A stretch of DNA of 64,000 nt from Candidatus Fukatsuia endosymbiont of Tuberolachnus salignus (lineage in GTDB: Bacteria; Pseudomonadota; Gammaproteobacteria; Enterobacterales; Enterobacteriaceae). Shown here in pieces: positions 28,401 through 36,282 of this stretch; positions within the stretch are counted from its first letter, which is position 1, and each line of letters starts with the position of its first letter. The notes under the pieces are model-generated. The model saw only the letters and a program-made list of their open reading frames with translations, was not told where the DNA came from and did not search any database. The DNA lies in NCBI RefSeq assembly GCF_964030845.1, contig NZ_OZ034983.1, forward strand, positions 1,736,001 to 1,800,000. The letters are read 5' to 3'. Made by a program: the position numbers and the translations under genes.

Positions 28401-28763
28401 TTTGCATCGTTTGACGACAGAAAAACGGCCTTTTATCTCTGTGGGTTACTCAATTCGACCACAGTTCAAGAGTGGATAAATTCTCACAACGTATCCATTC
28501 AAGTGGCAAATGTTTTTAAACATCTTAATTTACCCGAGTACGACTTTGGGAACATTCAACATCAAGAACTGGTTAAACTCGTTGAGTCGGCTCATTATGA
28601 ACATAATAGTGAGTCCCGCAAAGGCATTGTTGGGAAAGTTAAAGCTACAGCCGAGAGAATTTTAACTACTTGGAGTGGAACACTAAAGGCCCCTATTTCA
28701 ATCTTAAAATCTGAATACCCCAGAAAAACAGGATTAACGACTACTCCCGTTGATAATATATAA
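25494..28763 (+). CDS. Single-chain restriction-modification protein (type IIG-like, N6-adenine methyltransferase)
   Basis: The 1089-aa product has an N-terminal PD-(D/E)xK-like nuclease motif (D47, E56-Y-K58 in a VIIEYK strand), a helical spacer and a gamma-class N6-adenine methyltransferase. The latter shows motif I DPTCGSGAF at residue 386 and motif IV NPPW at 591. A C-terminal region of about 400 residues is probably the DNA target-recognition domain. Such proteins both methylate and cut DNA (type IIG, Eco57I-like). The ATG at 25494 follows AAGGCAG; the frame upstream overlaps the ppk tail. The gene sits alone between ppk and ppx, which normally form a tight operon, so it is probably a horizontally acquired insertion. 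No separate specificity or helicase gene is present. Confidence 0.78.
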   Translation: MNQSTYDAIQEKRLKPWQGEEEVRYTWNKAIEDETGLHLNAERERKDASLNHVIIEYKAPGLFNGKKGSPAFKNASQERLLPYIQKESIKTGIPESDFIGIAIDGEHICFTQVIDGEIKTQHLMPFSPYSVEMVLDAFRSDTRKGLTAENLLADFGHGSSNARAFMQCLSDGLYHYVTASSNNKVQMLFEEWRTLYGQVADMSVLQAEAINKELAFSWIGTEKDSIPARLFVIHTYNSMLIKLLAAEIVAAHGITSSEQPAQNMAALKSDDQLLDFLYQAIEHASLFKDAGINGFIEEAIFSWYIDLARHDILPSLLPSLRRLLSMLSLYRLDKLERTRDVLRDLYQGLVPGKLRQSLGEFYTPDWLVDFTLSRASDDAILHQRALDPTCGSGAFLLAVIRKKRALAQRKAWSAETTLKNLCNSVWGFDLNPLAVQTARVNFLIEIADLLAQCPGTEFEVPVLMADAVYSPASLPNGNTSVVEYSIGSQIAKLNIRLPVELAFNRKLLDDVFERMAQDVEQSLEYDESKKKLSSYQVIDPQQLELWEKPLRYTYDQVLHLHKKQWNGIWFRIVRNFFWSATAGKFELIIGNPPWVRWSKLPDLYRERAKPTCEDYGIFSKTKRHGGNELDISAMITYIVSDKWLKDDGKLAFVITGTLFKNPSSAGFRTFKLKPKHCDSMYLQPLSVDDMKALKPFEDASNHTSVALFAKAASQTSYPVSYQLWRPSAGQKRTINAKHSLDIVLGQIESIEHEAFPVEEPGSPWAILPPGRFEAIKYLSKPCTWTKGRKGITTDLNGVYFVPILQDNGTAVQVQSRPEAGRKDIAAQKKAWVEPDMLYPLIKGAGDFEECYLKFASEKHTAQRLYAFVPNVGISNSDYEKAETDLGSPRLKKTSAWFKSYQQLLLDRSTYRRQMKGAPFHAVYNVGDYTFKPWKVIWPEMSSSFYAAVAGSADVPIVGSRPYVPDHKVYFASFDDRKTAFYLCGLLNSTTVQEWINSHNVSIQVANVFKHLNLPEYDFGNIQHQELVKLVESAHYEHNSESRKGIVGKVKATAERILTTWSGTLKAPISILKSEYPRKTGLTTTPVDNI

Positions 28764-28857
28764 TAATTTATGTTTGTCCATTATCAATAATGGGTATAAG
28801 TGGGTTTCGGTGCTTGTACCAAGCCATCGAATATCAATAACGGTTACTCAAAATACT

Positions 28858-30369
28858 ATGCCGCTACACAGTAAATGTATTCCACAAGAAATTGCCGCCA
28901 TCGATCTCGGCTCCAACAGTTTTCATATGGTCATTGCCCGTATCGTTAACGGAGCACTTCAGGTTCTGGGTCGTTTAAAAAAACGGGTTCACTTGGCTGA
29001 AGGATTAGATAACAATAACCTGCTTAGCCAAGAAGCGATGGAACGCGGGCTATCCTGCCTGGCATTGTTTGCTGAACGTTTGCAAGGTTTTTCACCGGAT
29101 AATATCCGCGTCGTGGCAACACACGCGCTGCGACAAGCAGCCAACGCCGATGTTTTTCTGCAACGAGCAGCGTTAGTGATCCCCTATCCAATTGAAATTA
29201 TTTCCGGTCATGAAGAGGCTCTCCTGATTTTTAGAGGTGTTGAACATACTCAACCAGAGAAAGGCCGTAAATTAGTGATCGATATTGGCGGAGGCTCGAC
29301 AGAACTGGTGATCGGCGAAGATTTTAAACCCTTGCTAGTAGAAAGTCGTCCTATGGGTTGTGTCAGTTTTGCGAAAAAATTCTTTCCTGATGGGGAAATC
29401 AATAAAATTAATTTTCAACGTGCCCAACTGGCAACAACGCAAAAATTGGAAACCCTCGCCTCGCAATATAAAACCCAAGGCTGGCAATATGCGTTAGGCA
29501 CTTCCGGTAGCATCAAAACGGTAACTGAAATTTTGCTGGCAATGGGCGAAAAAGATGGACTGATCACAGTAGAACGTTTGCAATTGTTGCGTGACCAAGT
29601 ACTACAATTCAATCACGTTAACACACTTAAATTACCAGGCTTGCCCGAAGATCGTCGGTCGATATTTATCCCTGGATTAGCCATCATCAGTGGCATATTT
29701 GACACCCTCGCCATCAACACACTGCGCTTTTCCGATAGTGCCTTACGTGAAGGTGTTTTATACGAGATGGAAGGACGTTTCCGTCATCAGGATATTCGCC
29801 AGCGTACCGCCCAAAGTCTGGTTGATCATTATAATATTGATCGTAATCAAGCACGGCGCGTGATGCAAACCAGCCAACAACTTTATGCACAATGGCAAAT
29901 GCAAAATAGCAAACTAGTGCAACCACACCTGACACCGCTACTAAAATGGGCAGCGATGCTACATGAAATAGGTTTAAGTATCAATCACAGTGCAATGCAA
30001 CGGCATTCAGCCTATATACTACAACACACCAACTTGCCGGGTTTCAATCAGGAACAACAACTCTTACTGGCGATGCTGGTGCGTTTCCATCGTAAGACAA
30101 TCAAATTAGAAGAATTGCCCAAATTCAACCTATTTAAGAAAAAACATTATCTGCCCCTGATTCAACTATTACGGCTCAGTACCCTACTTAACAACCAACG
30201 CCAAGCTACCACCACACCCGAAAGTTTACAGTTAATTACCCATGATAATCACTGGACATTGCGTTTTCCCCAAGACTATCTCGCGCAAAATAATTTGCTA
30301 GCGCTGGATTTTGAGCGTGAACAAGCTTATTGGAATAACGTCACCGACTGGCAATTAACTATCGAATAA
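28858..30369 (+). CDS. ppx: Exopolyphosphatase
   Basis: The 503-aa Ppx/GppA phosphatase hydrolyses terminal phosphate from polyphosphate. It has the actin-like ATPase fold (AAIDLGSNSFHMVIARIV near the N-terminus, LVIDIGGGSTELVIGE near residue 140) and a C-terminal HD-like domain (LHEIGLSINHSAMQRHSAYI). The ATG at 28858 gives MPLHSKCIPQEI, aligning with E. coli MPIHDKS; the longer upstream frame is not conserved. It lies 94 bp after the inserted restriction gene, so coupling to ppk is lost. Confidence 0.95.
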   Translation: MPLHSKCIPQEIAAIDLGSNSFHMVIARIVNGALQVLGRLKKRVHLAEGLDNNNLLSQEAMERGLSCLALFAERLQGFSPDNIRVVATHALRQAANADVFLQRAALVIPYPIEIISGHEEALLIFRGVEHTQPEKGRKLVIDIGGGSTELVIGEDFKPLLVESRPMGCVSFAKKFFPDGEINKINFQRAQLATTQKLETLASQYKTQGWQYALGTSGSIKTVTEILLAMGEKDGLITVERLQLLRDQVLQFNHVNTLKLPGLPEDRRSIFIPGLAIISGIFDTLAINTLRFSDSALREGVLYEMEGRFRHQDIRQRTAQSLVDHYNIDRNQARRVMQTSQQLYAQWQMQNSKLVQPHLTPLLKWAAMLHEIGLSINHSAMQRHSAYILQHTNLPGFNQEQQLLLAMLVRFHRKTIKLEELPKFNLFKKKHYLPLIQLLRLSTLLNNQRQATTTPESLQLITHDNHWTLRFPQDYLAQNNLLALDFEREQAYWNNVTDWQLTIE

Positions 30370-30487
30370 ATTAATCTACATTCTTTAGACAGGATATCTT
30401 CCTTAAGTTATCAGATTTGAGTTGCATATAGATCAAAAATTCAGTATCTTGACATTATTAAGAAATTATTAGGAAAGGATCATTTGC

Positions 30488-31282
30488 ATGGCACTGGCAG
30501 CACTTGATACACAACAGGTTGTAGAAGAACTTGAAACAGCCGGCATCTTAACAGCTCACGCTAAAGCAATTTCTTTTGTTATCCGTAAGTCTCAGGAAGC
30601 CGTAGACGTCGTGACTAAGCGTGACCTCGATGACTTACATAGGGACATAGATACCAAATTTGAAAAAACTGACGCCAAAATAGCCGAAGTCCGCAAAGAT
30701 CTGTCCGCTGAAATAACCGAAGTCCGCAAAGACATGGAAGCAGGTTTTGAAAAAACTGATGCCAAAATAGCCGAAGTCCGCAAAGACATGGAAGCAGGCT
30801 TTGAAAAAACTGATGCTAAAATAGCCGAAGTCCGTAAAGACATGGAAGTAGGTTTTGAAAAAACTGATGCTAAAATAGCTGAAGTCCGTAAGGACATGGA
30901 AGTAGGTTTTGAAAAAACTGACGCTAAAATAGCCGAAGTCCGTAAGGACATGGAAGTAGGTTTTGAAAAAACTGACGCTAAAATAGCCGAAGTCCGCAAA
31001 GATCTGTCTGCTGAAATATCAGAAGTCCGCAAAGACATGGAAGCAGGTTTCGAAAAAACTGATGCCAAAATAGCTGAAGTTCGTAAAGATATGGATGTAC
31101 GCTTCGAACAAGTCGATAAACGCTTTGAGCAGGCGGATAAATCACTGAACGACTTTAAACAAGAAACGATAAAACGTTTTGATAAACTTGAATCGAAATT
31201 TGATCGTGTACAATGGTTCATCGTTGCTGCTGCGCTTACCCTGATATTCAAGGAACACATTACCCGTTTGCTTGGCATGTAA
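30488..31282 (+). CDS. DUF1640/CCDC90-like coiled-coil membrane protein, paralog 2
   Basis: The 264-aa paralog of the 14949-15527 gene has the same N-terminal region (ALAALDTQQVVEELETAG...VVTKRDLDDL) and C-terminal membrane helix (VQWFIVAAALTLIF). The central coiled coil is expanded by seven copies of an 18-residue unit, FEKTDAKIAEVRKDMEAG with small changes. Function is unknown; such proteins may form long membrane-anchored rods. The start follows AGGAAAGGA. Its 3' end overlaps the convergent ogt gene by 23 bp. Confidence 0.75.
   Translation: MALAALDTQQVVEELETAGILTAHAKAISFVIRKSQEAVDVVTKRDLDDLHRDIDTKFEKTDAKIAEVRKDLSAEITEVRKDMEAGFEKTDAKIAEVRKDMEAGFEKTDAKIAEVRKDMEVGFEKTDAKIAEVRKDMEVGFEKTDAKIAEVRKDMEVGFEKTDAKIAEVRKDLSAEISEVRKDMEAGFEKTDAKIAEVRKDMDVRFEQVDKRFEQADKSLNDFKQETIKRFDKLESKFDRVQWFIVAAALTLIFKEHITRLLGM
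30651..31098 (+). repeat. In-frame 54-bp tandem repeats in the DUF1640-like gene
   Basis: Seven FEKTDAKIAEVRKD units, mostly spaced 54 bp apart; after units 1 and 6 a variant DLSAE-containing segment is inserted. Adjacent units differ by only a few silent bases, so the array expanded recently and its copy number is likely variable. Confidence 0.85.
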
Positions 31283-31751
31283 TTTTGTCACCGGAGCCTT
31301 CATGCTCAATCAACCACTGTTTGATGGTTAATCCTGCTGCGTAGCCAGTAAGATGGCCATTGTTACCTATCACGCGGTGGCATGGAATGATAATCGCAAT
31401 CAAATTTTTCGCATTGGCAGCACCGACGGCTCGACAATAATTCGCCGATTCAACAGCTAATGCCAGTTGTTTATAGCTCCAGGTTTCGCCAAATTTTATT
31501 TTTTGTAATTCACACCATACTTTTTTCTGAAAATCAGTCCCGCCAGGATCGAGAGCAACAGTAAATGTTTTCAGTTTTCCGGCAAAATACTTTTCTAGCT
31601 CATCGACACAATGTAGCAATAGAGAAGTAGGCTTCACCTCAACGGTTTTTTCATTAACAAAGTCAATACGTTTAATGCCGATTTCGCTTGCCTGTATCTG
31701 CAAAAATCGGGTAGCAAACCCTGGAGGTGAATCAATATAATAATGATACAT
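31260..31751 (-). CDS. ogt: Methylated-DNA-protein-cysteine S-methyltransferase
   Basis: The 163-aa suicide repair protein removes methyl groups from O6-methylguanine. The active-site motif IIPCHRVIG is near residue 125, with upstream FQKKVWCELQKIKFGETWSY and the helix-turn-helix RAVGAANAKN, all standard for Ogt/MGMT. Length is close to E. coli Ogt (171). The 3' end overlaps the convergent coiled-coil gene. Confidence 0.92.
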   Translation of the reverse strand: MYHYYIDSPPGFATRFLQIQASEIGIKRIDFVNEKTVEVKPTSLLLHCVDELEKYFAGKLKTFTVALDPGGTDFQKKVWCELQKIKFGETWSYKQLALAVESANYCRAVGAANAKNLIAIIIPCHRVIGNNGHLTGYAAGLTIKQWLIEHEGSGDKITCQANG

Positions 31752-31893
31752 TTAAACCCTGCTCCTATGCGCTGTCGCTTCACCTTGTGATCAAAGGACT
31801 CGATATGCGTTAACCTGACGAAATACCGACTCTACTCCGCTCGCTACCGCTGCACAAGCCATCTTTTTTACTCAGTTCATGTATAAATAATCA

Positions 31894-32949
31894 TCAAAAA
31901 CGATTACCGACCTGTGGTTGAACTCGTGGTACATTGGGTCCCATCCCCCATCCTGATGATCCAGGTGAAAGAACCACTTTTTTGGGTGCATTAAGCTGTA
32001 CCCATTTCCCTTTATCATTCTTTTGCCACCCTCCTATTCCTGTTCTCGCTTCAGGCGGCGCTTCTTTATTCTGCTCTTTGGGTTCTGATGGCTGAGCCTC
32101 TTCATGGATACGTGGATCGGGGACAGCCTGTTTGTGTCCATTTCGCGGTTCTTTTATTTCATTAGCCCGCTCTTCTACTAATAATTCCGTTTGATTCTTT
32201 GCATCAGCGGTCTCTTTTTTTGCATCAGCGGTCTCTTTTTTTCTTGACGGTGGTAAATTTGGGCGTTCAACCTCCTCCTCCGACGTTGGCAACTGTGCTT
32301 CAACAGTAAACTCAACGCTGAATGGTCCGAATGGTCCGGCAAGTTCTTGCTCATTACTTTGAGGTTCAGGTACTCTTAATGAAGAGTCGGGTGAAACACT
32401 GTGCTTTTCAGGCATTTCCTTCGGATCCGCTTTCTGACTGCTAGCACCAAAATTTAGTAGCATCGCAGCTACACCTTGCCTATGAGTACACAGCTTATAA
32501 GGGTCTAAAGATGCTGGCTGTTGCATCAGTGTTTCAATCATCGTTCTAACATTTTTGCTTAAACTGTCATAGTCACAATCAAGAAGTGATTTAATGTGCT
32601 TTAGATATTCAGCATTGATTTCTTCATTTGTAATGCGTTTTGATTGCCTATAAGCACTGACTTGTTCTTTGATTGCCTCAAATTTACCATATTTTGTTCC
32701 GTTCCCACTATTGATAAAGAGCTTATGTAATTTTTCTGTTTTAACGGTTTTAAGTAATTCAGAAAATTCTTTAACTATTTTTTTCAATTCAGAATCGTCT
32801 TTTGTACCTGATATACCTTCGATAATAGAAACTGTTCGATAGAAGTCATTAATCTCATTATTAACAGTGATATTTTCTTTCGAGATACTTGCAAGCTTAG
32901 CGTCAATTTCTTTAATTTGCTCAGCATTCACCCCTATTTTTTCAACCAA
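31894..32949 (-). pseudogene. Effector-like protein, 3' part of a frameshifted gene
   Basis: This 351-codon frame follows the 32934-33365 frame with a -1 offset at a run of six A. Its only start is TTG inside the overlap, so it is best read as the second part of one gene. The N-terminal half is helical (KLASISKENITVNNE). From about residue 190 it becomes Pro/Glu/Lys-rich with a doubled ETADAKK unit, and it ends in a Gly/Trp/Pro-rich tail. No family is recognised. It lies last in the invG-sip direction, where effector genes usually follow sipD, so a T3SS substrate is inferred. Confidence 0.6.
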
Positions 32950-33365
32950 GTCTCTCTGTTAGCCTTGCCTTCATGAGTCAAAAAAACATCTGAGCGCGAC
33001 TTTGTTGTGGCAACATTTGGCGTTGTCGTTTCATTACATTCATTGGTACTAGCAGCCTGGTTATTTTCGTTGGCACTACTATTACTCTGGTTCTTTCCGT
33101 TGAGACCAGTAGTCTGACCCTTTCCGTTGGTATGGGTATTAGGAGGAGTGCTGCCAGTCACTCGTTCTAATTCCCCAGAAAATGTTCCGCTGCTTTCAAG
33201 TGAGCTGCCGTTCTCACTGTTACACGATGATAAAACTTGAGGATCATTACCCCCAAATTTAAACATTACTGTAAAAGTAAGACCCAATCCTTCATTATTT
33301 TTACCATGAGGAGTGGCTGTCTGAATAACCGCACCTCTTGAAACACTTCCCGTTACCGCTGTCAT
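32934..33365 (-). pseudogene. Effector-like protein, 5' part of a frameshifted gene
   Basis: The 143-codon frame starts with ATG just after the sipD remnant. It is Ser/Thr/Asn-rich and low in complexity (a run of GKNQSNSSANENNQ-like units), typical of a disordered secretion-signal region. It ends RETWLKK-stop at an A6 tract; one extra A would join it to the downstream frame (KKIGVNAEQ) and give an intact protein of roughly 480 residues. Indel, sequencing error or programmed slippage on the A-run are all possible. Confidence 0.6.
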
Positions 33366-33399
33366 ATTTCACCCTGATTAATAAAATAATTTTTAATTA

Positions 33400-33738
33400 T
33401 TATAAGAACGCCTTATCGGTTTCTAATAAAGTTTGTATAGTTTGACTCAATATCCTTACCACATTATCATACACGGCGTTAGCTTGACTTAATTTTTTGA
33501 ATAAAGTATTTACCCTGTTTTCTATCGCATCTTTTTGTATATCAAATCCGACCTGAAATTTTTGATGTTCAGTGGCGGTCATATCCTTATTTGGTTCTGG
33601 TAAGCTGGCTATTATCTTTTCCACAGGATCAAAATCAATATAAACAACGAACTTCTTGCTATTTCTATCAAGATGAACGTTTGAGCTTGAGAGTCCGAAA
33701 TTTTCTGCCCACTTTTCTGCTTTAGCTTTAGCTTCCGC
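33400..33738 (-). pseudogene. sipD: SipD/IpaD C-terminal fragment
   Basis: This 112-codon frame continues the SipD homolog after the frameshift. AEAKAKAEKWAENFGL matches the EAEARQWLSEL region of Salmonella SipD, and the end (YDNVVRILSQTIQTLLETDK) matches the YDNLVKVLSSTI tail that caps the needle tip. It has no start of its own upstream of an internal ATG at 33624. Removing one TA pair from the TATATA tract near 33740 would restore the full reading frame. Confidence 0.8.
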
Positions 33739-34781
33739 TATATACTATCTCCATCGCTTTCGATATAACCAACGCTATACAATTTTCCACCCTCTGAATT
33801 CGCTGAAAAAGGAGCATAGTGATCACGTTTCAAAGCATCTAATTCAATTTTTAGATTAGCAACATCTATTTTAATTTTATCGCCATTACTTGTGGTTAAC
33901 TTGCTCATTTTGGTAACCAGAGCACTGAAATCTTTGTAAAAATCAGCATATTTTTGCGCTGCAGCTTGATAAATATCTAAATAATGATTTTTTACATTGT
34001 TGATCCCTTCGACAAGTTTGTCAGCAATTTCAGAACTGGATAACATCTTTTCTTCCGTTGTTCCATTTTGCTGTATAGGAGGAGAAAACATATGATTATC
34101 CAATAATGTATCAGATACAGCCTGCATTTCAGGATCTTTCTGTAATCTGGGTACCTCCGCCATCTCTCCCTTTATCTGTTTTTCTAATTTTTCGGGATCT
34201 ATTTTAGATAGCCAAGGCGTTACCTGTTTTAAAATAGTCTGATGTGCCGCGGCATTGCTTGACATTGAATGTGTGGCTAATTCTATTTTAGTAAAGCTAC
34301 GGGATAAAGATTTTTCTAAACCGGCGAGACGTGGTAACTCGCGATTTTTTTTCTGTGTTAAATCTTCTAGTTTTTTGCTGGTCTCTTTTATTTCTTCGCT
34401 ATTTTTTTCTATATCATTTTCTGAACTGCTGTTACCCTGTAACAAGTGATCTCTTTCTTCATTTAACCGGGTTAACTTTTCAATGTTCTGATATATTTCT
34501 ATATTATTTTCACTTTGTGCTTTTTTTGATTCAAAGATAGAACATAAAAAACCACATTCTTCCTGAATTTTTTTGTTGTCAATCCTTAATTCTCTGGTGA
34601 ATTGTTTTAACTCTTCTACTCGTTCATTACCTGTCGTCAGGCTATTAACGCTTTCTTTTCCCAATTGGACAAAATCACCAGCCGGCCTGGTATCCGGTTC
34701 AATGCCCCCTCTTCCTTTTGCATGATGAAGCCCCACAGAAAGAAATGTAACATTATTTGATGTATTAAGAACCTCACCCAT
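33738..34781 (-). pseudogene. sipD: T3SS needle-tip/translocon protein SipD, frameshifted
   Basis: The 347-codon N-terminal part of the needle-tip protein has a disordered start, a long coiled coil (residues ~55-190) and then the SipD core (NVKNHYLDIYQAAAQKYADF, KIKIDVANLKIELDAL). It stops at TAG 33738 just where the family continues with an EAxxW helix, which is found in the next frame. SipD regulates secretion and carries the translocon on the needle tip; without the C-terminal helix it should not work. The coiled-coil part is longer than in Salmonella SipD. The upstream gap to sipC (214 bp) is also unusual. Confidence 0.82.
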
Positions 34782-34995
34782 AGTAGAGTATCCTTTTATC
34801 TGTTGCTTAATTTAAGCATTAAAATTGCGTGATGCTATTATAATGAGATTATTTTGATTAACCGTCAGAAAATGTAATTTCATGACAGTGATTATTAAAG
34901 TTATTTAAAGAACAATCCGAAAATAAACGCATACCGTCTTTATCATTTGAAATCCCCGTTGATTAAGCGGGGATGATAATAAAAAAATTAACAGC
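34782..34995. other. sipC-sipD spacer
   Basis: A 214-bp AT-rich gap within what is normally a tight sipB-sipC-sipD operon. It contains a hairpin close to the sipC end and otherwise nothing recognisable; sipD may have its own promoter here. Confidence 0.4.
34952..34974 (-). terminator. Hairpin downstream of sipC
   Basis: A 7-bp GC-rich stem (ATCCCCG with CGGGGAT) and 9-nt loop lie 22 bp past the sipC stop. On the minus strand it is followed by TTCAAATG, without a long U-run, so it is a partial terminator or mRNA-stabilising structure. Confidence 0.4.
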
Positions 34996-36249
34996 TTATG
35001 CTCTCATGTTTCCAATGATTGTACCGTCAGTACTGTTCTTATTTGCCATAGTATTAAATAACGTTTCGATTATTTTATTAAGAAGCTCTTGCTGCTCCCT
35101 CAATTTTTCCTGACTGTGCTTGGCTGCCTCAGCAAAAACACCGGCTGCATACTGAAACAGGATCGCCTTTGCTGATTCCGCATGTTTTAGACTTTCACCA
35201 ATACCGCCAATCATACCGGTCAGAAGACTATTACTTTGAACCAGTGCTTGACCGACCATCTCCAGACGCCTGCCATCACTCTTCAGTTTATCCCCAGCGT
35301 CTTGATGGGACTGGGCCTGGTCATTATTCGCCTTAATCTGCGAGCTGAGGTCCTTTTTATCCTTCGCAGTCAAGCCCGTATTATTATCAAGCTTAGATTG
35401 ATCCTGCTGTGCTAGGTCCCGATGTCCTTTCGCAGCAGGATCGTTATGTTTAAGCGCACGGTTTGACTTCGTTATCCCTTGATGCTGTTTATACAACCCA
35501 ACCCCGGTAACCAGTGCTCCAACAGCGGCTGAGGTTATCGCTACCGTCAGCGCAATTCTACCTTTTGTACGTTCGGTTTCCGCTTGACTTTTTGTCGCAT
35601 CCAGGCCCATCTGCATCTGTTTTGTGAGAGTTTCCTGCCTACTATTTCGCATTTTGAGCATCATCTCAGCAATCAACGCCATCATCTCATTAATGCCACT
35701 TTGAGACGAAAAGTTAGTAATATCAAAATGGTATTCTTCTTTTGCTTTCTTTAAACTCTCCTGGGTAGATTTATCAACCCGCTCAGCAATGTTATCTCTA
35801 ACCACACGCATCTCATGTTTTTCAATTTCTTCACCCTTATCCCACTTGTCCATAATAGGCTCAGCGATCTTATAGATTTCACCCAGGGTTTTCTCATCAA
35901 AGATGAGAGCAATAGCATCACGAGGTAAAGTACCCGCACTGCTTGGCAGTGCTTCTTTTGCCATGCTAGCCTCGTCAATACTTTTTTTAGTACTGTTAGC
36001 CAGTTTCTGAAACAGTTCCAGTATTTCTTCTGCTTCTGCACCAGGGTTTTCTGTCGGTGGCGCTAAAACAGGATCAAAGGTTCTTTCACCCGAAGAAGAT
36101 TTTGTCGCGTGATTGATGATCTGACTTGATATGCCTGGTGCTACCGTTTTAATTCCATCCTGATTTTGTTGATGAGTAATGGTTCCACTTACATGAGAGG
36201 TATCCGTTAATCTAACTGGAGCTCTAGTTGATACTTTCAAATCTAGCAT
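34996..36249 (-). CDS. sipC: T3SS translocon protein SipC/IpaC
   Basis: The 417-aa translocator has a disordered N-terminus, an SSQSGINEMMALIAEMMLKM helix near residue 185 and a hydrophobic membrane segment (IALTVAITSAAVGALVTGVG, about 233-252). A long helical C-terminus ends in GNMRA, like SipC's AGNIRA. SipC and SipB form the pore in the host membrane; Salmonella SipC also nucleates actin. SicA is the expected chaperone. It is 33 bp downstream of sipB and appears intact. Confidence 0.88.
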   Translation of the reverse strand: MLDLKVSTRAPVRLTDTSHVSGTITHQQNQDGIKTVAPGISSQIINHATKSSSGERTFDPVLAPPTENPGAEAEEILELFQKLANSTKKSIDEASMAKEALPSSAGTLPRDAIALIFDEKTLGEIYKIAEPIMDKWDKGEEIEKHEMRVVRDNIAERVDKSTQESLKKAKEEYHFDITNFSSQSGINEMMALIAEMMLKMRNSRQETLTKQMQMGLDATKSQAETERTKGRIALTVAITSAAVGALVTGVGLYKQHQGITKSNRALKHNDPAAKGHRDLAQQDQSKLDNNTGLTAKDKKDLSSQIKANNDQAQSHQDAGDKLKSDGRRLEMVGQALVQSNSLLTGMIGGIGESLKHAESAKAILFQYAAGVFAEAAKHSQEKLREQQELLNKIIETLFNTMANKNSTDGTIIGNMRA

Positions 36250-36282
36250 AGTCTATTTTCCTTCTTTATTTTGATTTTAAAA

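Noticed and set aside
30592..31278. 228-codon open frame on the minus strand antisense to the repeat-rich coiled-coil gene
   Set aside because: It is a by-product of the 54-bp repeats; its Ser/Arg/Thr pattern mirrors the plus-strand codons and the plus frame has a good start and a known architecture.
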